Assembly: GCA_021777495.1 (NCBI GenBank)
Contig: JAJYDL010000003.1
Span: 1 to 43,881, forward strand
Source: a bacterium
GTDB taxonomy: Bacteria > Patescibacteriota > Minisyncoccia > UBA6257 > 2-01-FULL-56-20
Direction: 5' to 3'
DNA: 43,881 nucleotides
Positions within the stretch are counted from its first letter, which is position 1. Each line of letters begins with the position of its first letter. Below, piece after piece: positions 16,768 to 22,054 of the stretch. Made by a program: the position numbers and the translations under genes. Under the pieces are notes generated by a model that saw only the letters and a program-made list of their open reading frames with translations, was not told the DNA's origin and made no database searches.

Positions 16768-17982
16768 ATGGAATCCAAGAAGCGGGTTCTTGTGGTGGGA
16801 GCGAATTTCGCGGGATCGACCGCGGCGCTCGAGATCAAGCGGATGCTCAAGGACCGCGTCGACGTAACGGTCATCGATCGGAGCGAGAATTCCCTTTATT
16901 TCCCGTCGCTCATCTGGGTGCCCATCGGCCGCCGCGAGGCGTCGCAGGTCCTCGTGCCGCGCCGGCCCGTGTTCGAAAAGTACGGCATCACGTTCGTCGT
17001 CGACGAGGCGACGTCCGTCGATCCCGATGCGCGGGAGGTTGCAACGGAGCACCATGGCACATTCCCGTACGACGAGCTCGTCATCGCGACGGGGCCGCGG
17101 GTGGACCGCGACGTTGCGCCCGGCGTGCGCGAGCATGCGTGCTATGTGGGGTCCGTCGAGGGCGCGCTCGATATCCGCGCGAAGCTCGAGGAGTTCAAGA
17201 AGAACCCCGGGCCCATCGTGATCGGCGCCACTCAGCGCGCGGGTTGCATGGGCGCGGCCTACGAGTTCCTTTTCAACGTCGAAAAATGGCTGCGCGAGGA
17301 GAAGATCCGCAAGAAGGTCGACCTTTATTGGATCACCCCCGAGAACTATCTCGGACATTTCGGCATCGACGGCATGCCTCTCGCCGAACCCTATCTTAAG
17401 GCGTTCATGAACGCCTTCCATATCCATTACCGTACGCAGGTGGGGGTGAAGGAGGTGACCGCGGACGCCGTCGTTCTCGATACCGGCGAGACGATCCCGA
17501 GCAGGTTCACGATGCTCATGGTGCCGTTCACGGGCGTCCCGTTCATCAAGAATTCGCCGAAGCTCGGCGCGAAGGAGAATCTTTTCCTCGATGTGCGTCC
17601 CGATTACCGCCTGAAGGCCTATCCGGACGTATGGGGCGCGGGCCTCGCGGTGGACGTGCCGCCGCCGTTCACGCCCGGAAGGGTGCCGTTCGGCGTGCCG
17701 AAGACGGGATATCCGAGCGATGCGACGGGGAAGGTCGTCGCGAAGAACGTCGTGCGCACGCTTACGGGACGGACCGACCTCATCGAGCGTCCCTGGGGGA
17801 AGATCCCCGCGGTCTGCATCCTCGATGCCGGAAGGAAGGAGGTCATCATATTCGGCAACAGGCTTTTCAAGCCCCGCTGGTTCGCGGTGATGATACCGAA
17901 CGTGTGCAACGACTTCGGGAAACTGCTTCTCGAGAAATATTTCCTTTGGAAGATGCGGCACGGATATTCCTTCCTGCCGTAA
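16768..17982 (+). CDS. sqr: Sulfide:quinone oxidoreductase-like flavoprotein
   Basis: A 404-residue FAD-dependent oxidoreductase. An N-terminal Rossmann segment VVGANFAGSTAA (9-20) binds FAD. Three cysteines, C125, C160 (in RAGCMGAAYEF) and C350 (PAVCILD), occupy the spacing of the three catalytic cysteines of characterised SQRs. The C-terminus LLEKYFLWKMRHG (387-399) matches the amphipathic segment by which SQR sits on the membrane near quinone. SQR oxidises sulfide to sulfane sulfur or polysulfide and passes electrons to quinone. A flavocytochrome c or NADH dehydrogenase-2-like activity is the main alternative, but the cysteine set argues for SQR. There is no respiratory chain gene in this window. 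The start at 16768 is chosen from the Rossmann motif and from TATACT eight bases upstream. Confidence 0.85.
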   Translation: MESKKRVLVVGANFAGSTAALEIKRMLKDRVDVTVIDRSENSLYFPSLIWVPIGRREASQVLVPRRPVFEKYGITFVVDEATSVDPDAREVATEHHGTFPYDELVIATGPRVDRDVAPGVREHACYVGSVEGALDIRAKLEEFKKNPGPIVIGATQRAGCMGAAYEFLFNVEKWLREEKIRKKVDLYWITPENYLGHFGIDGMPLAEPYLKAFMNAFHIHYRTQVGVKEVTADAVVLDTGETIPSRFTMLMVPFTGVPFIKNSPKLGAKENLFLDVRPDYRLKAYPDVWGAGLAVDVPPPFTPGRVPFGVPKTGYPSDATGKVVAKNVVRTLTGRTDLIERPWGKIPAVCILDAGRKEVIIFGNRLFKPRWFAVMIPNVCNDFGKLLLEKYFLWKMRHGYSFLP

Positions 17983-18012
17983 GCGATCGTGCATTACCGA
18001 TTATCCGCGCAT

Positions 18013-18056
18013 TATACTACATACCCCCGGCATTCGCGCCGGGGGTATGTAGTATA
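18013..18056. repeat. 19-bp perfect inverted repeat between convergent genes
   Basis: Bases 18013-18031 and 18038-18056 are exact reverse complements around a 6-base loop (ATTCGC). The stem holds a GC-rich core, CCCCCGGC, next to the loop, and TATACT at each outer end. It lies between the stop at 17982 (plus) and the stop at 18076 (minus). No T tract follows, so it may be a bidirectional terminator of unusual form or an RNA-stabilising or protein-binding site. Confidence 0.7.
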
Positions 18057-18075
18057 CGACCGAACCTCGATTTTC

Positions 18076-18702
18076 TCAGATACCCTCCACCTGCACGAGC
18101 ACGCCGTTCTTCATTTGGAAATATTTCGTGACGCCGAAGGAGGGGACCGCGGTCATCGGTTGCGTGGGGCTGCGGTCGGCGTAATTCACGACGATCGTCC
18201 CGCTTGCGATCTGGATGGTCTGGGGCGCGATGCGGTCGCCGAGGAGGATTCCGTTCGTTCCCCGGTATCCGTTCGCCGTCTTGAGCGCCGCGACGATGTA
18301 GAAGAACGTGCCGCTCCCGCCGCCGTTCTGGGTGACGAGGAACGCAACGTCCGGTATGCCGTCGCCGTTCAGGTCGCCCGTCGTTTCATTCCCGAAATAT
18401 TGCGTCATAATCTTGGAGGCGGATCCCGGTGCGGCGGGAGTCTCCGCAAATCCGTTCACAAGCGTGACGTCCTGGTTGTCGATGTTGTATGTCGCATTCC
18501 TATAGTCCGCGCTCAATGCCGATGGGGCCGTCGATGTGGCGGCGGCCCCGGTGCTCGAGGAAATGGCGCCAGGTCCGCTGAACGACGCGCCCGACGGCGT
18601 TGCCGTATCCGCAGGTGCCTCTGTCTTTTTGTGCAATGCCCATGCTCCGACCGCCATGATCGTAATTCCAAAAAGTGCGGACGCCCATGTCCTTATTTTC
18701 AT
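18076..18702 (-). CDS. Exported hypothetical protein with FG-GAP/EF-hand-like motif
   Basis: A 208-residue protein. The start at 18702 (MKIRTW) follows TATCAT by seven bases; a start 12 codons upstream (18738) would include the promoter. Residues about 6-24 are a hydrophobic signal or anchor, then a Ser/Thr/Ala linker to about 65. The globular part contains DLNGDGIPDVAFL (about 112-124), a calcium-loop-like FG-GAP motif, then NGGGSGTFFYIVAALK, LLGDRIAPQTI and IVVNYADR. Proteins with this set of motifs recur in CPR genomes as conserved exported hypotheticals, to my knowledge without a known function. Its 3' end faces the long inverted repeat at 18013-18056. Confidence 0.75.
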   Translation of the reverse strand: MKIRTWASALFGITIMAVGAWALHKKTEAPADTATPSGASFSGPGAISSSTGAAATSTAPSALSADYRNATYNIDNQDVTLVNGFAETPAAPGSASKIMTQYFGNETTGDLNGDGIPDVAFLVTQNGGGSGTFFYIVAALKTANGYRGTNGILLGDRIAPQTIQIASGTIVVNYADRSPTQPMTAVPSFGVTKYFQMKNGVLVQVEGI

Positions 18703-18709
18703 ATCTTTG

Positions 18710-18715
18710 ATGATA
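18710..18715 (-). promoter_or_regulatory. -10 box of exported hypothetical gene
   Basis: TATCAT on the minus strand, seven bases before the ATG at 18702, predicting a leaderless mRNA. Confidence 0.55.
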
Positions 18716-18782
18716 TCAATTGTCTTGTGTTCCGCCAACCGTCCTCCGATAGATATCCTTTTTGTGGATCGTTTCCGTGCGA

Positions 18783-18811
18783 TTTACTTTTTCCCCGGGT
18801 TCTGATATGAT
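18783..18811 (+). promoter_or_regulatory. Extended -10 promoter of 40-residue gene
   Basis: TTTACT (18783-18788), a 17-base spacer, then TATGAT (18806-18811) preceded by TG one base upstream (extended -10). The predicted start near 18818 gives a leader of about 20 bases to the ATG at 18838. Confidence 0.65.
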
Positions 18812-18837
18812 GGGAACCATAAGAAACCATCATAATC

Positions 18838-18960
18838 ATGGCAAAACGCAAATCAGGGTGGCTCAAGAGGAGCGTTCCCCGCAGCAAGAAAACGAAGAAG
18901 CGCCTTGAGGCAAAGAAGGCGATGCTCGCAGCGAAATCGAGCACGCGCAAGAAGAAATAA
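18838..18960 (+). CDS. 40-residue highly basic protein
   Basis: ATG 18838 to TAA 18958-18960 encodes 40 residues beginning MAKRKSGWLKRS and ending SSTRKKK. About 18 of the 40 residues are Lys or Arg and only one is acidic, so it should bind nucleic acid or ribosomes. Support for a real gene is contextual: its own extended -10 promoter (18783-18811), a rho-independent terminator seven bases after the stop, no competing frame, and a composition like small ribosomal or ribosome-associated proteins. It is too short for family assignment by eye. It could be a CPR-specific ribosome-associated or nucleoid protein. The predicted leader has no strong Shine-Dalgarno. Confidence 0.7.
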   Translation: MAKRKSGWLKRSVPRSKKTKKRLEAKKAMLAAKSSTRKKK

Positions 18961-18966
18961 TCAGCG

Positions 18967-18998
18967 TCAAAAATTCCGGCACTCGCCGGGTTTTTTGA
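18967..18998 (+). terminator. Rho-independent terminator after 40-residue gene
   Basis: Core stem CCGGC (18976-18980)/GCCGG (18985-18989) with an ACTC loop, extended by TCAAAAA (18967-18973) pairing with TTTTTGA (18992-18998). It is followed directly by the next promoter, whose -35 overlaps the distal arm. Confidence 0.8.
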
Positions 18999-19022
18999 CA
19001 TTGGAGCGAAAAATGATATCAT
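18995..19022 (+). promoter_or_regulatory. Near-consensus promoter of gene at 19074
   Basis: A perfect -35 TTGACA (18995-19000), a 16-base spacer, then TATCAT (19017-19022) with an extended TG one base upstream. This is the best sigma70-type promoter in the window. The -35 lies inside the 3' arm of the preceding terminator. Confidence 0.75.
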
Positions 19023-19030
19023 ATCTCCGG

Positions 19031-19070
19031 CGTTTCGGCAGGGTGCAGTGCCGAAACGGAGAAGGGAGGT
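19031..19070 (+). promoter_or_regulatory. Leader hairpin and strong ribosome binding site
   Basis: CGTTTCGGCA (19031-19040) pairs perfectly with TGCCGAAACG (19049-19058) around an 8-base loop, directly after the predicted transcription start near 19029. Then AGGGAGGT (19063-19070) forms a strong Shine-Dalgarno site before the ATG at 19074. The hairpin at the 5' end may stabilise the mRNA. It does not cover the ribosome site. Confidence 0.6.
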
Positions 19071-19073
19071 GCC

Positions 19074-19595
19074 ATGAAGCCCAAACCGGCGCCGAAAATG
19101 ATCTATCTTTCCAGGGATGATATCGAGTTCATCCGCAATGCGATGAGCTTGAGGCAGCTCGCGGGCAAGGCCATCGAAGTGATGACGCGCATGCCGGGGC
19201 CGATACGATGGGTCGCGGGTCCGCTTACGTCCGGAACGATGTCTCCTGCGAAGAACCGGGAACGTCTCCATCGGACGATACTCCATTACAAGGTGAGAGG
19301 AGTTCCTACGTTCAATTATCTTCCGTTCGAACGGAGGGCAAGAGCAATCCTCCAATGGGAGATCGGCAGGGGATCGAATCTTTCGCGGAAACAGCACCTT
19401 AGGCTGCAGGAACGCCTTCGCGACGGGTTTTATGCCCCCATCTTTGCGTCGGGGTTCGTCGGCGAGTTGCGCATCATGCCCGGCTCGGACGAATCTCTCA
19501 ATGTGCAGTGGATGCGGGGATACGCAAATGCAAAACGCATCCCCACGAAGGATATCTCGGAGGACCTCGTGTCCGCCGCGCAGCAATCGCAGTGA
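19074..19595 (+). CDS. Hypothetical basic protein, strong expression signals
   Basis: A 173-residue protein that I do not recognise. It has no signal peptide or membrane segment and is rich in Arg. It is probably helical, with the stretches DDIEFIRNAMSLRQLAGK (about 15-32) and LSRKQHLRLQERLRDGF (about 103-119). The middle contains short Pro/Gly turns. The Arg content could suit nucleic-acid contact, but no known fold is visible. It has a near-consensus promoter, a 5' hairpin and the clearest Shine-Dalgarno site in the window, and a terminator follows (19628-19657). It is therefore a self-contained, probably well-expressed unit. Codon use looks like that of its GC-rich neighbours. Confidence 0.65.
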   Translation: MKPKPAPKMIYLSRDDIEFIRNAMSLRQLAGKAIEVMTRMPGPIRWVAGPLTSGTMSPAKNRERLHRTILHYKVRGVPTFNYLPFERRARAILQWEIGRGSNLSRKQHLRLQERLRDGFYAPIFASGFVGELRIMPGSDESLNVQWMRGYANAKRIPTKDISEDLVSAAQQSQ

Positions 19596-19913
19596 CGGCA
19601 GCGATCGCCATGATCGCTGCGATCGATGAGCCGTACCGTTTTCGGGCGGCTCTTTTTCATTTCCGGGCCGTCCCGGCTGCCGGGTTCCGAGGAGGGGAGC
19701 GCCATTCTTCGGATGGCCGTGCTTCACCGTTCCCGCGATGGACCAGTAGAGGAACCTTTCGATCGGCGGCAGAAAAGCGCAGGATTTACAATACAAATCC
19801 TCAGTTGGATAATCGGACGAAATCAGGGAAGTAGAACTGACAAAAGAGGTTGCGAAATGTAGAAAAATTACCAATTCTAATGAGATGCTGGGGAGGTGAA
19901 ACGAAGTGAAAAC
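19596..19913. other. 318-base gap without a supported gene
   Basis: It holds the terminator at 19628-19657. From about 19760 the base composition shifts from GC-rich to AT-rich, leading into the SGNH hydrolase gene. A 7-bp inverted repeat (AGGATTT/AAATCCT, 19781-19801) is present. Short open frames here have no protein-like composition or start signals. Confidence 0.6.
19628..19657 (+). terminator. Rho-independent terminator
   Basis: GAGCCG (19628-19633) pairs with CGGCTC (19647-19652), with an inner CCG/CGG pairing, followed by TTTTT (19653-19657). It terminates the gene ending at 19595. Confidence 0.8.
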
Positions 19914-20624
19914 TTATTTGACGCGATCCGCGATTGACCAGAGAAATTGAACATCATATGGAGATAACTTCACGATTTTAGGATTTTTTGGCATCTTTGC
20001 GGATCTCGATTGATATGAGATTGCTGAAATTTTTGATTTTTCCCGCGAAATAAGTTTTCTATAGAATAATGCAGCGATAAGATATGTCCCGAGAGGATTT
20101 GGATGATGTCCGTCGCGTTCAATAAGTTTTGTGTGCGGCCATTTCTTTATAGCAGCCATAAACGCAACCCCGGAATGGATAACCGGGGCATGCATAGCTC
20201 GGCCTGCTTTGGTATATGCGGCATCCAACCTTTTTGCGTCATTAAAAAGTCCTGGACCAACAAATGATGGGGGACAATAAAGCACGATCTTTGATTTATT
20301 TTCTTTTGCAATAGCATGGAATTTAGCGATATATTCAAAAAACTCCTTAGGATTGCCGACGTGGACGATGCCATCTTTTATGATCCCTCCCAATCTTCCG
20401 CGTTCCTGAAGGACGATATAGTCCCATTGACGACCTTCGATCTTTTTAAGTGTGTTTTTATCTTCCCATAGCATTTTGAGGGTTGCGCCGCCACGGAAGA
20501 TACCACCCACGGTCACCTTCGCCGAATGTGCATCTTTTGCAAACCGAGCGATAAGTTTTGGCAGACAGTGATAATAACTAAAACTGTTTCCGATGAAAAG
20601 GACAGATATATTTTTCTTTGGCAT
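19914..20624 (-). CDS. SGNH/GDSL-like hydrolase (DUF4886-like), AT-rich
   Basis: A 236-residue protein. The nucleophile block is FIGNSFSYY with Ser14, the central block is VLQERG (71-76), and the catalytic dyad DGHHP gives D171 and H174, as in SGNH hydrolases that act as esterases or carbohydrate deacetylases. The FIGNSF opening is typical of DUF4886-type members. There is no signal peptide, so it is probably cytoplasmic. GC is about 40 % by eye, against about 60 % around it, with AAA, ATA and TTT codons common, suggesting recent transfer. It sits just downstream of the 3' end of tRNA-Gln on the same strand, a usual insertion spot, though no convincing attachment repeat or integrase is seen. 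TAGAAT ends seven bases before the ATG. Confidence 0.85.
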   Translation of the reverse strand: MPKKNISVLFIGNSFSYYHCLPKLIARFAKDAHSAKVTVGGIFRGGATLKMLWEDKNTLKKIEGRQWDYIVLQERGRLGGIIKDGIVHVGNPKEFFEYIAKFHAIAKENKSKIVLYCPPSFVGPGLFNDAKRLDAAYTKAGRAMHAPVIHSGVAFMAAIKKWPHTKLIERDGHHPNPLGTYLIAALFYRKLISREKSKISAISYQSRSAKMPKNPKIVKLSPYDVQFLWSIADRVK

Positions 20625-20631
20625 ATTATTG

Positions 20632-20637
20632 ATTCTA
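20632..20637 (-). promoter_or_regulatory. -10-like box of SGNH hydrolase gene
   Basis: TAGAAT on the minus strand, seven bases before the ATG at 20624, the same leaderless spacing as native genes here. Confidence 0.45.
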
Positions 20638-20676
20638 ACAGCGAATCGGTCCCGGTTACCCGATAAAACGAGCTTG

Positions 20677-20750
20677 TGGCTGGGGGACTAGGAATCGAAC
20701 CTAGATTCACGGCTCCAAAGGCCGCTGTCCTACCGTTAGACGATCCCCCA
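20677..20750 (-). tRNA. tRNA-Gln (anticodon TTG)
   Basis: A 74-base cloverleaf on the minus strand with encoded CCA. Acceptor TGGGGGA pairs with TCCCCCA, including the U1-A72 pair usual in tRNA-Gln. D arm is GTCT/GGAC. Anticodon loop CTTTGGA gives TTG, reading CAA. T arm is CTAGG/CCTAG with loop TTCGATT. The discriminator is G, as expected for Gln. Confidence 0.95.
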
Positions 20751-20770
20751 ACGAGATGCGGAAAACACCT

Positions 20771-20786
20771 TGTATAATGTATTATA
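20771..20786. promoter_or_regulatory. Divergent -10 cluster between tRNA-Gln and Gly-rich gene
   Basis: TATAAT on the plus strand at 20773-20778 could serve the gene at 20835. TATAAT on the minus strand at 20786-20781, or TATACA at 20776-20771, could serve tRNA-Gln (5' end at 20750). No clear -35 boxes. Confidence 0.45.
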
Positions 20787-20834
20787 TAAGAGGATGGGCG
20801 GCAAGGAACGTTTTTAAAGATCGGGTCGAACGCA

Positions 20835-21386
20835 ATGAACAACAAGGATCACGAAGAATCTGTTTTTGCGCCGGAAAGATCGGCGGCGGCGGAGGGGGAT
20901 GGGGTATTCAAACCGGAAGTTCCCGGGAGCGTCGCCTCATCCGAAAATGCACATTCGGAGCGTCCGGATCCGGTGCGGGAGGTCGATGACGGCGTATTCC
21001 TCCCCGAGCTAGAAGAGGAGGATGACTGGATGCATCGGATCGATACCCTTCGTCAGGATATTTTGCAGGGAGGTACTCGTCCCGATACCGGTCCTTCGGA
21101 GGTAAATCCCGTTTCTTCGGCCGAGCGCGTGGATACCGCTCCCGGCAGCGGGGGAGGGGCCGGAGGTGGAGGAAGATTTTTTCTTAGCGGTATCGGATTC
21201 CTCGGGTCATTGTTGTTCGGTGGGGTGGCGGCGGGATTCACCGCATTCAAGCACTTTGTCGGGCGTATGTCGTGGGCCAAAGGGAAATTTGGCGGAGGTG
21301 GCGGTGGAGGCGGCGGATCGCATGGCAAGGCATCGCACAAGCCATCGGGCGGAGGTAGAAAAGGCGGGGGAGGAGGCCATCACTGA
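20835..21386 (+). CDS. Membrane protein with Gly/His-rich C-terminus
   Basis: A 183-residue protein that I do not recognise. Residues 1-100 are acidic and polar and contain two related short stretches, GDGVFKPEVPG and DDGVFLPELEE, so an 11-residue motif is roughly repeated. A Gly-rich hydrophobic segment (about 112-135, RFFLSGIGFLGSLLFGG) is likely membrane-embedded. The C-terminus (about 149-183) is a Gly tract interspersed with His and Lys, ending GGGGGHH, which could bind metal or be a disordered tether. No Shine-Dalgarno precedes the ATG at 20835; TATAAT is about 57 bases upstream. The superoxide dismutase gene follows after 29 bases and might be co-transcribed. Function unknown. Confidence 0.65.
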   Translation: MNNKDHEESVFAPERSAAAEGDGVFKPEVPGSVASSENAHSERPDPVREVDDGVFLPELEEEDDWMHRIDTLRQDILQGGTRPDTGPSEVNPVSSAERVDTAPGSGGGAGGGGRFFLSGIGFLGSLLFGGVAAGFTAFKHFVGRMSWAKGKFGGGGGGGGGSHGKASHKPSGGGRKGGGGGHH

Positions 21387-21415
21387 TCGCAATCAAATAA
21401 TAATATATAACCTTC

Positions 21416-22027
21416 ATGAAATATGAATTGCCGCAGTTGCCGTATGGGTACGACGCGCTCGAGCCGTACCTCGATGCGAGGACGATGGAGATCCATCATA
21501 CGAAACATCATCAGGCGTACGTGGATAACCTGAACGCCGCGCTCGAGAAGCACCCCGAGATCGCGGACAAACCGCTCGAGGAACTTCTGCGCGCCATCGA
21601 CACGGTACCGGAGGATATCCGCACCGCGGTTCGGAATCATGGCGGCGGACATATGAATCATTCGTTTTTCTGGACAATCATGGGGCCTGCGGCGGGGGAC
21701 GATGCGCATCCCGCCGGCAAGGTGGGGGAGATGATCGACGCGTCGTTCGGCGGATTTGCCCTGTTCAAGGAATCGTTCGCCAAAGCCGCGGCCTCGGTGT
21801 TCGGTTCCGGGTGGGCATGGCTTGTGATCGGCGCGGACGGGAAGCCGGCGATCATAACAACGCCCAATCAGGACAGTCCCCTCATGACGGGCGCGCATCC
21901 GGTGCTCGGACTCGACGTCTGGGAGCACGCCTACTATCTGAAGTATCAGAACAAGCGCCCCGATTACATCGATGCGTGGTGGCATGTGGTGGATTGGAAG
22001 CGCATCGAGGAGAAATTCACTTCCTGA
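21416..22027 (+). CDS. sodA: Superoxide dismutase, Mn/Fe family (probably Mn)
   Basis: A 203-residue cytoplasmic enzyme that converts superoxide to H2O2 and O2. Metal ligands are His27 (MEIHHTKHH, 24-32), the first His of [11 protein letters not shown], and the Asp and His of DVWEHAYY near the C-terminus. GSGWAWL and the glutamine in NQDSP, plus the Gly before HMNH, favour the Mn or cambialistic form over Fe. Length is normal and the enzyme appears intact. It would feed H2O2 to the BCP peroxiredoxin encoded at 16269. A weak -10-like TATATA ends six bases before the ATG. Confidence 0.96.
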   Translation: MKYELPQLPYGYDALEPYLDARTMEIHHTKHHQAYVDNLNAALEKHPEIADKPLEELLRAIDTVPEDIRTAVRNHGGGHMNHSFFWTIMGPAAGDDAHPAGKVGEMIDASFGGFALFKESFAKAAASVFGSGWAWLVIGADGKPAIITTPNQDSPLMTGAHPVLGLDVWEHAYYLKYQNKRPDYIDAWWHVVDWKRIEEKFTS

Positions 22028-22042
22028 CGCGGCTGCCTCTGG

Positions 22043-22048
22043 TATACT
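22043..22048 (+). promoter_or_regulatory. -10 box of giant surface protein gene
   Basis: TATACT ends six bases before the ATG at 22055, predicting a leaderless mRNA for the surface-protein run. Confidence 0.55.
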
Positions 22049-22054
22049 GATTTC

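Noticed and set aside
19626-19862. 78-codon open frame downstream of the hypothetical gene
   Set aside because: It begins inside the terminator, has no start signal, and spans the GC-to-AT composition change.
19880-20692. Possible attachment repeat between tRNA-Gln 3' end and the far side of the AT-rich patch
   Set aside because: Only about seven bases (GCTGGGG near 19887) match the tRNA end, which is not enough; no integrase gene is present.
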